This document shows, one piece after another, positions 44,610 to 54,498 of a stretch of DNA of 64,000 nucleotides; the first letter of the stretch is position 1; each line of letters opens with the position of its first letter. The translations under genes were made by a program, and so were the position numbers. Origin of the DNA: Alexandriicola marinus (GTDB taxonomy: Bacteria > Pseudomonadota > Alphaproteobacteria > Rhodobacterales > Rhodobacteraceae). The notes under the pieces were generated by a model. The model was not told the origin of the DNA, ran no database searches, and was given only the letters and a program-made list of their open reading frames with translations. The stretch lies in contig NZ_RBVZ01000001.1 in the NCBI RefSeq assembly GCF_004000435.1, forward strand, positions 186,001 to 250,000, read 5' to 3'.

Positions 44610-45680
44610 ATGGCCAAACGGGTTGTGATCGTCGGATCGGGGATCATCGGTGCGGCGACTGCCTACAGATTGGGCCGTGCGGGCGCCGATGTCGTGATCG
44701 TCGATGGCGGCGCACCCGGCGCGACGGCGGCCTCGTTCGGCTGGCTGAACGCGAGCTTTCATCACGGCGAAGATCATTATCGGCTCCGCGTCGAAGGCTT
44801 GGCCGCCTATGACCGTCTGCTGGCCGAACTGGAAGTGCCAGTGCGCATGACCGGCTGTCTCAGCACCGAATTCGAGGGGGAGCGGATGCGGGCCGAGGCC
44901 GCAAACCTTAGCGCGCTAGGCTATCCAGTCGAAGAGGTCGATCGCGTGACCTTTGGGAAGCTGGAACCGGCGGTGGCGGCACCCGACGCCGCGTTACGCT
45001 TCCCGGGCGAAGGCGTCGCGGAGCCCGCCCCGCTGAACCGCGCCTTGCTCAACGCTGCCGCCCTGTATGGCGCGCGGATCGTGTCGGGCGTCCGGGTGGA
45101 TGGGCTGATCGAGGTCGCGGGCCGGATCATCGGAGTGGAGACCGGGGTGGGGACGATCGCCGCAGATGAGGTGCTCGTGTGCGCCGGAACCGGGACAGAG
45201 GCGCTCATCGCCGCTGCCGGGCACCGGGTGCCGATGGTCCCGCGCCCGGCCTATGTGATCGAGACACGGCCCGTGGCCCCCGTCCTGAGCCATGTGCTGG
45301 CGACACCCGACGGCGAATTGCGGCAACGGCCCGACGGCGTTCTTGTGATGCCGGCTTCCGTGTCGCATCAGGGGGACAAAGCCGAGAGTCTCGGGCTTTC
45401 CCCCGAAGAGGCGGCAGAGGCGACCATCGCGCGGATACGGGCGCTCCTGCCGGGGGTGACACTCGACTGGGCGTCGGTCCGGCTGGCGTATCGGCCCATG
45501 CCGGAAGACGGGCTGCCCGCAGTCGGGCGATTGTCCGAAGGGCTGAGCGTTGCCGTCATGCACTCCGGAATGACGCTTGCCGCTGGGATTGGGGAATGCC
45601 TCGCCCGCGAAGTGATCGATGGGCCCAGCAACATGACCGAGCAGTTATTGGCGGCGTTCCGGCCCCAACGATTCGTCTGA
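44610..45680 (+). CDS. DAO-family FAD-dependent oxidoreductase
   Basis: 356-residue flavoprotein like glycine/D-amino-acid oxidase or dehydrogenase. N-terminal VVIVGSGIIGAATAYRLG (FAD Rossmann, residues about 5-22), GATAASFGWLNASF next to it, and C-terminal MHSGMTLAAGIGECLAREV. GGAG six bases before ATG 44610. It lies on the opposite strand between the two halves of an amino-acid ABC transporter set, and is probably the oxidase for an imported D-amino acid, sarcosine-like or other amine. Shares a terminator with the binding-protein gene. Confidence 0.83.
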   Translation: MAKRVVIVGSGIIGAATAYRLGRAGADVVIVDGGAPGATAASFGWLNASFHHGEDHYRLRVEGLAAYDRLLAELEVPVRMTGCLSTEFEGERMRAEAANLSALGYPVEEVDRVTFGKLEPAVAAPDAALRFPGEGVAEPAPLNRALLNAAALYGARIVSGVRVDGLIEVAGRIIGVETGVGTIAADEVLVCAGTGTEALIAAAGHRVPMVPRPAYVIETRPVAPVLSHVLATPDGELRQRPDGVLVMPASVSHQGDKAESLGLSPEEAAEATIARIRALLPGVTLDWASVRLAYRPMPEDGLPAVGRLSEGLSVAVMHSGMTLAAGIGECLAREVIDGPSNMTEQLLAAFRPQRFV

Positions 45681-45692
45681 CCCATAGAAAAA

Positions 45693-45713
45693 GGGGCCGC
45701 GACAGGCGGCCCC
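45693..45713 (-). terminator. terminator after the amino-acid binding protein gene
   Basis: Eight-base stem GGGGCCGC/GCGGCCCC with a five-base loop, 25 bases beyond the binding-protein stop at 45738. On the minus strand it is followed by TTTTTC, a Rho-independent form; it may also end the convergent FAD gene, which stops 12 bases away. Confidence 0.8.
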
Positions 45714-45737
45714 TCTCAATCCGGCAAAATCGTGCGA

Positions 45738-46463
45738 TCAGAAGGTCTCGCCGATTTCCCACTTCTCGATCAGCGCGTTCAGGGAGCCGTCTTCCTTCAT
45801 CGAGGCGATCGCGGCGTTGAAGGCATCGCGCAGTTCGTTGTCGCTTTCGCGGATGCCGAGGCCGACACCGCCGCCCAGCATGACCAGATCGCCCACGAAC
45901 ATCAGCTCGGCGTCCGATGCTTCGATCGGTTCAAGGAAGGCGCGGTCGGCCAGAACGGCATCAGCTTCGCCGTTGCGCACGGCGGCGATGGTTTCCTCGG
46001 GCGAGGCGAACTCCAGAAGGGCCGCACCGCCCATGGAGGCCACATGCGCCGCCTGGATCGTGCTCGCCTGTGCCGCGATCACGGCGTTCTCGAGATCGAC
46101 ATCGTCCGACAGGGCGAGGAAGGCCGACGGATCGGGCTGGGTGTAATTGTCGGAAAAGTCGATGACCTCGTCACGTTCGTCGGTGATCGACATGCCCGCG
46201 ATGATCACGTCGTAGTTGCCCGAGACAAGGTTCGGAATGATCGAATCCCAGTCGTTGGTGACCCATTCGCAGGTCAGTTCGGCGCGGGCACACAATTCGT
46301 CGCCCAGTTCGCGTTCGAAGCCGTCGACTTCGCCATCGTCATTGAGGAAGTTGAAGGGAGGGTAGGCGCCTTCGGTGCCAAGCCGGACGACGGAATGCGC
46401 GTCGGCCATCGCCATCGAGGCCCCAAGGGCAAACACGGTGGAAGCAAGCAGCAGTTTCTTCAT
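45738..46463 (-). CDS. periplasmic amino-acid binding protein (SBP_bac_3), second copy
   Basis: 241 residues, signal peptide MKKLLLASTVFALGASMAMA, then a type II periplasmic binding fold: VVRLGTEGAYPPFNFLND, DELCARAELTCEWV (a Cys pair that may form a disulfide), YDVIIAGMSITDERDEVIDF, and a C-terminal LNALIEKWEIGETF. GGAG nine bases before ATG 46463. Paralogue of the next upstream gene. It follows that gene by 25 bases and is the last gene of the operon before a strong terminator. Confidence 0.9.
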   Translation of the reverse strand: MKKLLLASTVFALGASMAMADAHSVVRLGTEGAYPPFNFLNDDGEVDGFERELGDELCARAELTCEWVTNDWDSIIPNLVSGNYDVIIAGMSITDERDEVIDFSDNYTQPDPSAFLALSDDVDLENAVIAAQASTIQAAHVASMGGAALLEFASPEETIAAVRNGEADAVLADRAFLEPIEASDAELMFVGDLVMLGGGVGLGIRESDNELRDAFNAAIASMKEDGSLNALIEKWEIGETF

Positions 46464-46488
46464 GTGAGTGGTCTCCAGTACTCTTTTG

Positions 46489-47208
46489 TCAGGTATCGGT
46501 TCCGTTTCCGGCCCATTTGCGGTGCAGAAGGTCCATGGTCCCGTCCTCCCACATCCGGGCAATGATCGCGTTCAAGTCCTCGCGCAGGTCGTCCCTGTCC
46601 TGCGCGACCGCAATCGCGGTGCCAGAACTTGGGACGTTTTGCCGTCCATTTGCAACCAGCATGTCATAGCCTTGCTCGACCATGTCCTGAATGAACAGCC
46701 CCGGGCCGAAGTAAAGATCTGTCTCGCCCGAAATCATGGCATTCAACGCCGTGATGCAGTCGGAGTAGGGCCGGACGTCAAAGCCCTGCGCTTCGAGAAA
46801 ACTGCTGTGGGTCGTCTGCGCCTGGACGGCAATGGTGGCATCCGCCACCTCGATCTCTCCCGAAAGGCCGACAAAGTAGGCGATATTGTCTTGGGGCTGG
46901 TGGTAAGGCTCCGTGAAATCCACGATCTCGGCGCGATCGGGGGAGGCAGACAGACCGGCGATGACAAAATCGAAGCGGCCGGATTCGAGGCCGGGCAGAA
47001 GTGCATCGAAATCGGTGACGATCCATTCGCACTCCCATTCCGCACGCACGCAAATCTCGTCGCCGATGTCCTTGTCGCGCCCGACAAGCGCGCCGTCCCG
47101 GTCCAGGAAGGTGATGGGAGGGAACCGGGCCTCGGTTCCGACAACCAGCTGTTCCGCCGAACACAGCTGCGGAAAAACCACCGCGAAACCAATACTCAAT
47201 GCGCGCAT
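46489..47208 (-). CDS. periplasmic amino-acid binding protein (SBP_bac_3), first copy
   Basis: 239 residues with a short signal peptide (ALSIGFAVVFPQLCSA). SBP_bac_3 fold: LVVGTEARFPPITFLDRDG, DEICVRAEWECEWIVTDFD (paired Cys), FDFVIAGLSASPDRAEIVDF and MDLLHRKWAGN. ATG 47208 overlaps the ATPase stop by one base (TGATG). Likely partner of the ATPase; having two different binding proteins suggests two related substrates share one transporter. Confidence 0.88.
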   Translation of the reverse strand: MRALSIGFAVVFPQLCSAEQLVVGTEARFPPITFLDRDGALVGRDKDIGDEICVRAEWECEWIVTDFDALLPGLESGRFDFVIAGLSASPDRAEIVDFTEPYHQPQDNIAYFVGLSGEIEVADATIAVQAQTTHSSFLEAQGFDVRPYSDCITALNAMISGETDLYFGPGLFIQDMVEQGYDMLVANGRQNVPSSGTAIAVAQDRDDLREDLNAIIARMWEDGTMDLLHRKWAGNGTDT

Positions 47209-47981
47209 CAGGATGCCGTTACAGAAAGAAAGCCTTTGAGCCGTTCGGTCTGGGGATCGGTGAACAGGCGCTCGGGCGGGCCCTGCTCCTCGATCCGGCC
47301 GTTGTGAAGAAAGATGACGTGTTCGCTTACATCCCGGGCCATGCGCATGTCATGGGTGACGATGATCATTGTCCGGCCTTCGTCGGCCAGCGCGCGGATC
47401 ACCCGCACAACCTCCTGTTCGAGTTCAGGATCGAGCGCCGAGGTCGGCTCATCGAACAAAAGCGCTGTCGGTTCCATGCACAGCGCCCGCGCGATCGCCG
47501 CGCGCTGCTGTTGCCCGCCCGACAGCATCGCGGGATAGACGTCGCATTTGTCGCCGATCCCCACCTTGTCGAGATAATTGCGCGCGCTGTGTTCGACCTC
47601 CTCGCGGTCGCGGCCAAGAACGGTAACGGGTGCCTCCATGACGTTTTGCAGGATCGTCATGTGAGACCAGAGGTTGAACTGCTGAAACACCATCGACAGG
47701 TTCGTTCTGATCCGCGTGATCTGTGCCCGGTCGGCCGGATGACGTCCGGCCCCAGAACCTTTCCAGCGCACCGCCTCTCCTCGGAACCTGATTTCGCCCT
47801 TCTGGCTGTCTTCGAGAAGGTTCGCGCAACGCAGGAGCGTCGATTTCCCCGATCCGGATGATCCGATCAGCGAAATCACGTGCCCCTGAGGTGCCGTGAG
47901 ACTGACACCCTTGAGCACCTCGAGCGTGCCGTAGGACTTGTGCAGATCATCGATTTCGATGACGGGAAGGTCTTCTGCCAC
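47208..47981 (-). CDS. polar amino-acid ABC transporter ATP-binding protein (HisP/GlnQ type)
   Basis: 257-residue nucleotide-binding subunit. Walker A GSSGSGKST, Q-loop FQQFNLWSHMT, signature LSGGQQQRAAIARAL, Walker B ALLFDEPTSALDPE and the switch VTHDMRMARDV are all intact. First gene of the binding-protein operon; the matching permeases lie about 3.5 kb downstream beyond an opposite-strand gene. No clear operator was identified upstream. Confidence 0.93.
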   Translation of the reverse strand: MAEDLPVIEIDDLHKSYGTLEVLKGVSLTAPQGHVISLIGSSGSGKSTLLRCANLLEDSQKGEIRFRGEAVRWKGSGAGRHPADRAQITRIRTNLSMVFQQFNLWSHMTILQNVMEAPVTVLGRDREEVEHSARNYLDKVGIGDKCDVYPAMLSGGQQQRAAIARALCMEPTALLFDEPTSALDPELEQEVVRVIRALADEGRTMIIVTHDMRMARDVSEHVIFLHNGRIEEQGPPERLFTDPQTERLKGFLSVTAS

Positions 47982-48078
47982 GTTTCACCTGCTGATTTTC
48001 GTCAAATAGGACCCAAATCAGCGCCGATTGCAACGACGCAGCGCTCCGGTTGGTGTGGCTCGCCTGGCTTCGATGCGA

Positions 48079-48834
48079 TCATGCTGAATAGGCGGGCAGT
48101 TCCGGCAAGTCGAATTCATAGTCGGTGGCAGGCAGCCGAACGAAGCCATGCAGATGCAGGTCCCGGGCATCTTGCCGAGACAGGGCCGCCACAGCGTCCG
48201 AGATCGCGGCCGCAAAAGGGGCGGGGTCGGCGCCCCCGGCGGTCACGTAGGTCATCCCCGGCGACGTGCCCGTCTGCCCGATCACCCGCAATCCGCGGGT
48301 GGCGCCGCCTTCGGCCACGTCGATCATCCACGACACGATATCGATGCCTGCCAAATCTGCCCGCCCCGATGCCACGGCCGCCAGGCTTGCCCGATGCGAA
48401 CCGGTCCGGATGGTCGGGCGAAGTGTGATCCCGACGCCTTTGGCCGTGGCGAGGGGCGCGCCCCAACCGGATTGGGACATGGGATCATTGAGCGCGAAGC
48501 GATACCTCGCGCAATCGGCGAGGCTTTCGGCAGGATCGTCGTCACGGACCACGAAGACAGACCTATAATGCCCGGCCCGAACGCCCGGAATGCCATGGTC
48601 CGCCGTGCCGATCGGGGTCAGCCTGTCCTTGAAGACCGCGCGATAGGGCAGGTTGCAGATCTGGCCCAGAACCAGATCGGACCGGCCCCACCCCGCCATC
48701 GGGTCGGTGTCCTGATCAAGCGTTTCTGGCGCGGCAAAGCCATGATCGCGCAGGGCATCGCGGATCAGGGACCAGAACCCCGCATGCTGATCCCGGTTCC
48801 ACGGCCGGTCATACATCGGAAGAGAGGCGAACAC
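48079..48834 (-). CDS. PhnD-like binding-fold protein without signal peptide
   Basis: 251 residues of the PhnD/phosphonate-binding (type II periplasmic) fold: ASLPMYDRPWNRDQHAGFW at the N-terminus, DLVLGQICNLPYR, GHYRSVFVVRDDD, LNDPMSQSGWGAPL and VIGQTGTSPGMTYV. There is no signal peptide or lipobox, so it is probably cytoplasmic and may be an enzyme or sensor rather than a transporter component. No ABC partner is adjacent. TerB-domain gene lies three bases upstream on the same strand. Confidence 0.75.
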   Translation of the reverse strand: MFASLPMYDRPWNRDQHAGFWSLIRDALRDHGFAAPETLDQDTDPMAGWGRSDLVLGQICNLPYRAVFKDRLTPIGTADHGIPGVRAGHYRSVFVVRDDDPAESLADCARYRFALNDPMSQSGWGAPLATAKGVGITLRPTIRTGSHRASLAAVASGRADLAGIDIVSWMIDVAEGGATRGLRVIGQTGTSPGMTYVTAGGADPAPFAAAISDAVAALSRQDARDLHLHGFVRLPATDYEFDLPELPAYSA

Positions 48835-48837
48835 CCG

Positions 48838-49281
48838 TTAGGCGGGCCGGTTTTCGACCCGTTGCCGGGCAATGGCCGATTCCTGATCGGTCACACCCAG
48901 AAGCGGCGCCACGGTCCGCAGGAGAGCGTTTTCATCGTCGTCGCGCTCCCCGTCGGCAAGCACGACCTCCCAAAGCGATTCGATCACGGCGAGCCTGTCG
49001 TCATAGCCCACGGCCTCCTTGATCGCGCGGGTGAAGCGCACCGTGTCTGGGGCTTCATGCTCGATGGCCTCGGCGTGGGCGCGCAGCTTTGCCGCCTCGA
49101 CCTGATTGAGCCCGTAGCGTGCCTGAAGGATACGGTCGATTCGCCGAATCTCTTCGGCGGCGTATTCGCCGTCGGATTTCGCGATCCGCACCAGAAGTGC
49201 CGAAAGCGCAAGTCTGGCATCGGTGTCAGGCAACGGTTCTGGGGCGGGGGCCGTCAAGCGGCGCAGGAAATCGGCAATCAT
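48838..49281 (-). CDS. TerB-domain protein
   Basis: 147 residues with the TerB/DjlA N-terminal helical domain: ARLALSALLVRIAKSDGEYA (first acidic DGEY motif), RAIKEAVGYDDR, VVLADGERDDDENALLRTVA (second acidic motif). These acidic motifs bind metal in TerB. It is named for tellurite resistance but no other ter gene is near. Same-strand partner of the PhnD-like gene with a three-base gap. Confidence 0.85.
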   Translation of the reverse strand: MIADFLRRLTAPAPEPLPDTDARLALSALLVRIAKSDGEYAAEEIRRIDRILQARYGLNQVEAAKLRAHAEAIEHEAPDTVRFTRAIKEAVGYDDRLAVIESLWEVVLADGERDDDENALLRTVAPLLGVTDQESAIARQRVENRPA

Positions 49282-49467
49282 TCGTCTGATATAGGCCGCG
49301 CCGACGCCGGAGAAAAGTGCTCAGGCCGATGCAATGCCGCAGCGCCCTGCTTGAAAAACGTGCAGTCGGGGTCGCGGTCGGGATCATCGGGCCCATTTGC
49401 CTCAATGTTGCCGATAACGATTGGGTAACTCTGAACGGCGAGCATGATCGCAGTTCCGGAGTCGCCG

Positions 49468-50124
49468 ATGAGATTCGCTGCCCTTCTCCTGTCGCTCTTG
49501 CTGAACATCGCGGGTCTGTCCGCGATGGCGGAAGAGGTGGCCGACGGGATGATCGGGGCAGGCCTGCGATCTGCCACTCAGGGCGACGGCGCTGTCGGCT
49601 TCACCCGGCTGACATTCGACGCGCCCCTGAGCGACAGTTTCGGATTGCGCGGGCGACTGGACCTGAGCGGGACAGAGGCCGGTGTTCCGGCTGATATCGA
49701 ATTGGGCGCCGGCCTTCGGCTCGGCGGAGGGGATTGGTCCGCATTTGCCGATCTGCGATACGGCACCGATGTCGAGGGTGCCTTTGCCGTGACCGGCATA
49801 GACGTTCTGGCCCGATCCGGCCGCCTGACATTGGGGGCGGGTCCCCGGTTGCTTCTTGGCGGCGACGCATATGCCGACACCCGTCATGCAGACGGCCCCG
49901 GTGCCATGTCGGCGCACGACGGCGGGTCAGAGCATGGTGGATTGCTGACGGCGGGTCTGCGCCTTTCTGCGAGGTATGATCTTGGGTCGGAATGGGGCCT
50001 TGAAGGCGGGGTTCAGGTCGACCGGTTTCTCACCAGATCGACCGACCCCGGCGGGACCGATGGCTCCGCGTCACGGCTGAGCGCCTCGATCATGGCGACC
50101 CACCGGTTCCAGCTGGAATTCTGA
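49468..50124 (+). CDS. exported beta-rich protein, possible outer-membrane barrel
   Basis: 218 residues with a Sec signal peptide (FAALLLSLLLNIAGLSAMAE) and a glycine-rich, alternating hydrophobic pattern (GLRGRLDLSG, ELGAGLRLGGG, SAFADLRYGTD, LTLGAGPRLLLGG, LTAGLRLSARYDLG) ending in Phe (FQLEF), as in small porin-like barrels. GGAG six bases before ATG 49468. No family recognised. Divergent from TerB and convergent with pyrG. Confidence 0.65.
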   Translation: MRFAALLLSLLLNIAGLSAMAEEVADGMIGAGLRSATQGDGAVGFTRLTFDAPLSDSFGLRGRLDLSGTEAGVPADIELGAGLRLGGGDWSAFADLRYGTDVEGAFAVTGIDVLARSGRLTLGAGPRLLLGGDAYADTRHADGPGAMSAHDGGSEHGGLLTAGLRLSARYDLGSEWGLEGGVQVDRFLTRSTDPGGTDGSASRLSASIMATHRFQLEF

Positions 50125-50142
50125 CCGCATCGGACCCGACGC

Positions 50143-51786
50143 TCAGACCAGGCGCGATGTCTCCACCGCGGCACGGATGAAATCCGCAAAAAGAGGGTGC
50201 GGCTCGAAGGGTTTGGATTTCAATTCCGGGTGGAACTGGACCCCGATGAACCACGGATGATCGCTCCACTCCACGATCTCGGGCAGCTTGCCATCTGGCG
50301 ACATGCCCGAAAAGCACAGCCCCTCCTGCTCAAGCGCATCGCGATACTTGATGTCGACCTCGTAGCGATGCCTGTGCCGTTCCTCGATCGCGGTCGCGCC
50401 ATAGATCTGGGCCACGCGCGACCCCGCGGTCAGCGCCGCGTCATAGGCGCCAAGCCGCATGGTGCCGCCCTTGTCGTCGCTGGCCCTGCGCTCGACCTTG
50501 TGGTTGCCCTGCACCCATTCCTTCAGGTGGTAGACCACCGGTTCGAAGCGTTTCTTTCCGGCCTCGTGGTCGAATTCTTCCGATCCCGCCGTGGTCAGCC
50601 CGGCCACGTTGCGCGCGGCCTCGATCACCGCCATCTGCATGCCAAGGCAAATGCCCAGATATGGGATCTCGTGTTCCCGGGCGAATTGGGCTGCCTTGAT
50701 CTTGCCCTCCGTTCCCCGCTCGCCAAAGCCGCCGGGCACAAGGATCGCGTGATAGGGTTCAAGGTGAGGCGCCGGATCCTCGCGTTCGAAAATCTCGGCA
50801 TCGATCCATTCCGCCTTGACCCGGACCCGGTTGGCCATCCCGCCATGGGTGAGTGCCTCGGCGATGGATTTGTAGGCATCCTCGAGCTGGGTGTACTTGC
50901 CGACGATCGCTACGCGGACCTCGCCATCGGCATTTGTCAGACGGTCCATCACGTCTTCCCAGCGGGCCAGGTTCGGGCGCGGTGCGGGCGAAATGCCGAA
51001 CGCGTCAAGAACCGCCTGATCGAGCCCCTGCCGGTGATAGGCCAGCGGGGCCTCGTAGATCGATTTCAGGTCATAGGCGGGAACGACATGTTCCTTTCGC
51101 ACGTTGCAGAACAGCGCGATCTTTTCGCGTTCCTTTTCCGGGATCGGATGTTCAGACCGGCAGACAAGGATGTCGGGGGCGATCCCGATGCTCTGCAATT
51201 CTTTGACGGAATGCTGCGTCGGTTTCGTCTTCAGCTCTCCGCTTGCCGACAGATAGGGCAGGAGCGTCAGGTGCATGAACAGGCATTGACCGCGCGGCTT
51301 GTCATGGCTGAACTGGCGGATAGCTTCGAAGAAGGGCAGGCCCTCGATATCGCCGACGGTGCCGCCGATCTCGCACAGCATGAAATCGACCTCGTCCTCG
51401 CCGATGGCGATGAAATCCTTGATTTCATTGGTTACGTGCGGGATCACCTGGATCGTCTTGCCGAGGTAGTCGCCCCGGCGCTCTTTTTCCAGCACGGTCG
51501 AATAGATGCGCCCGGACGACACGCTGTCGGTTGCGCGGGCATGAACGCCGGTAAACCGCTCATAATGGCCGAGGTCCAGATCGGTCTCAGCCCCGTCATC
51601 GGTGACGAATACCTCGCCGTGTTCGAAGGGCGACATCGTGCCCGGATCGACGTTGAGATATGGGTCGAGCTTGCGCAGGCGGACAGAGAAGCCCCTTGCC
51701 TGCAACAGCGCCCCCAGCGCAGCCGATGCCAGCCCCTTTCCAAGGGATGACACGACACCACCGGTGATGAAAATGAAACGCGCCAT
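50143..51786 (-). CDS. pyrG: CTP synthase
   Basis: 547-residue enzyme making CTP from UTP, ATP and glutamine. N-terminal synthetase: [45 protein letters not shown]-terminal GATase1 with nucleophile Cys in [15 protein letters not shown] and His-Glu in VQFHPELKS. Length is as usual. Start ATG 51786; an in-frame extension to 51819 is not needed. Follows secG, 166 bases upstream, a common order in alphaproteobacteria. Confidence 0.96.
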   Translation of the reverse strand: MARFIFITGGVVSSLGKGLASAALGALLQARGFSVRLRKLDPYLNVDPGTMSPFEHGEVFVTDDGAETDLDLGHYERFTGVHARATDSVSSGRIYSTVLEKERRGDYLGKTIQVIPHVTNEIKDFIAIGEDEVDFMLCEIGGTVGDIEGLPFFEAIRQFSHDKPRGQCLFMHLTLLPYLSASGELKTKPTQHSVKELQSIGIAPDILVCRSEHPIPEKEREKIALFCNVRKEHVVPAYDLKSIYEAPLAYHRQGLDQAVLDAFGISPAPRPNLARWEDVMDRLTNADGEVRVAIVGKYTQLEDAYKSIAEALTHGGMANRVRVKAEWIDAEIFEREDPAPHLEPYHAILVPGGFGERGTEGKIKAAQFAREHEIPYLGICLGMQMAVIEAARNVAGLTTAGSEEFDHEAGKKRFEPVVYHLKEWVQGNHKVERRASDDKGGTMRLGAYDAALTAGSRVAQIYGATAIEERHRHRYEVDIKYRDALEQEGLCFSGMSPDGKLPEIVEWSDHPWFIGVQFHPELKSKPFEPHPLFADFIRAAVETSRLV

Positions 51787-51952
51787 GTGTTGCAGGCTCC
51801 CCGCGATCGGTTTGAACAAAGTGGTTCTTCGGGCCGCGGTGGCCCGTCATCACGGGGTTTAAGATTAACCGGATTCGGTCCCGCGTGGCAACCACGGGCG
51901 CAAGATGATGCGCAACTTATTTTCGGTGGCTCAACCTGTTGTGGTCATGGCC

Positions 51953-52315
51953 TTATTCGGCTTGAGGAACAAGCGGAGCATTTCCATCCAGAGACGGAGG
52001 CAGAAGACTGTCGCCGCTATCTGGCAGGACTGGCGTCGCTGCGGGCGCCGGTGCGTCCGTGATCCGATCGACGACCGAACTGCCGGCCGCGTTCTCGGCC
52101 GCGATAATCGTCAGCGTGATCGAGGTCGCGATGAACGCGATCGCCAGACCCCAGGTCACCTTGCCAAGCGCCGAGGCCGCGCCCCGGCTCGACACGAGGC
52201 CACCGCCGCCGCCGCCACCCATGCCAAGCCCGCCACCTTCGGACCGCTGCATCAGCACCACGCCGATCAGGGCGAGGGCGAGCATCAGGTGAACAAGCAG
52301 GATGACGTTTTCCAT
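51953..52315 (-). CDS. secG: preprotein translocase subunit SecG
   Basis: 120 residues. Two hydrophobic segments (ENVILLVHLMLALALIGVVLM and GKVTWGLAIAFIATSITLTII) flank the typical Gly-rich loop GGGLGMGGGGGGGLVSSRGA. The C-terminal tail (about 30 residues of Pro/Ala/Asp) is longer than in E. coli, common in this group. Start ATG 52315 (MENVILL); upstream frame discarded. SecG supports SecYE-mediated export. Confidence 0.93.
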   Translation of the reverse strand: MENVILLVHLMLALALIGVVLMQRSEGGGLGMGGGGGGGLVSSRGAASALGKVTWGLAIAFIATSITLTIIAAENAAGSSVVDRITDAPAPAATPVLPDSGDSLLPPSLDGNAPLVPQAE

Positions 52316-52392
52316 GGGCCGGGCCTTCAGGTTGCGAACCGTGTGGTATCTAGAAGCGATGGGCCTTCGCCGCAACCCCCTTTGCCCAGTTA

Positions 52393-52788
52393 TCAGGGGT
52401 CGTTGTCATCGACTTCCAGTTGACCCGACAGCCTGCGCCAGAGGATCGACCAGTGCATGCCCACGGCCAGAACGAGGCTCAGCGCGAGGATCACGATCCA
52501 GGTGACGAAGCCGGGGTTCGCGAGGCTGATCACGCCGCGATCCCACAGCACCCAGAGGATCGCCGCCACGATCGCGAGGATCAGCAACATCCCGAACGCC
52601 CCGATCGAGCGCAGGGTCGCGGTCAGATAGACGATGTAGCCCACCAGCAGAACCAGCCCGGCCAGCACGATCATCGGCAATTGAGTGTCGAGGTTGCCGA
52701 TCGCCCAGCGGACATAGTTGAATTGCGTGGGGTTATAGGTCGCCGCCAGCAACAAAAGCGCGAACACCCAGCGCAGAATGAACCCCAT
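52393..52788 (-). CDS. DUF6524 membrane protein
   Basis: 131 residues with four membrane segments: ILRWVFALLLLAATYN, LPMIVLAGLVLLVGYIVYLT, AFGMLLILAIVAAILWVLWD, and FVTWIVILALSLVLAVGMHW, ending in an acidic tail. The pattern NPTQFNYVRWA near the N-terminus is the DUF6524 hallmark. ATG 52788 begins the hydrophobic N-terminus; the large open frame running to 53811 lies antisense to purA and is discarded. Function unknown; on the same strand upstream of secG. Confidence 0.78.
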   Translation of the reverse strand: MGFILRWVFALLLLAATYNPTQFNYVRWAIGNLDTQLPMIVLAGLVLLVGYIVYLTATLRSIGAFGMLLILAIVAAILWVLWDRGVISLANPGFVTWIVILALSLVLAVGMHWSILWRRLSGQLEVDDNDP

Positions 52789-52926
52789 TTTCGCGATCCC
52801 CGAACCAGAACTGGCCTTACGATGACGCCGGCATTCATGGCTGTCCAGACTGCAAAACCCGGTTTCACTGACCGATGACTGCCGATATAGGGGGCGCCGG
52901 AGCATATTCCTCGAAGGATTTTCGGC

Positions 52927-54219
<1,293 letters not shown>

Positions 54220-54222
54220 GAC

Positions 54223-54498
54223 ATGGCGCTCAGCTACAAGACCCGCAAACGGCTTTCGATCCTGATCCTCGTTCTGGGGTTGCCGGGCTATATCGTCGTG
54301 GCCGTCAGCCTGATGAACTGGCTCTATCCCGATCCGATGAACAAACCGTCGATCCTTGTTGAACTGGGGATCTATGTCGGGCTGGGCCTGTTGTGGGCCC
54401 TTCCGCTCAAGCGTGTGTTCCTGGGGATCGGCCAGGCCGATCCCGATGCGCAAGACAACACGGCCCCGACGCGCGGTTCAGACGATCGGGATCCATAG
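54223..54498 (+). CDS. DUF2842 membrane protein
   Basis: 91 residues: two membrane helices (LSILILVLGLPGYIVVAVSLMN and LVELGIYVGLGLLWALPLK) joined by a short loop YPDPMNKPS, with a C-terminal charged tail. DUF2842 proteins are alphaproteobacterial and unstudied. Cotranscribed with purA by a three-base gap. The last 21 bases overlap the convergent AraC-type gene. Confidence 0.85.
   Translation: MALSYKTRKRLSILILVLGLPGYIVVAVSLMNWLYPDPMNKPSILVELGIYVGLGLLWALPLKRVFLGIGQADPDAQDNTAPTRGSDDRDP

Noticed and set aside
50197-51750. 517-codon plus-strand frame opposite pyrG
   Set aside because: Typical antisense frame of a high-GC gene; protein composition is not natural and pyrG motifs are on the other strand.
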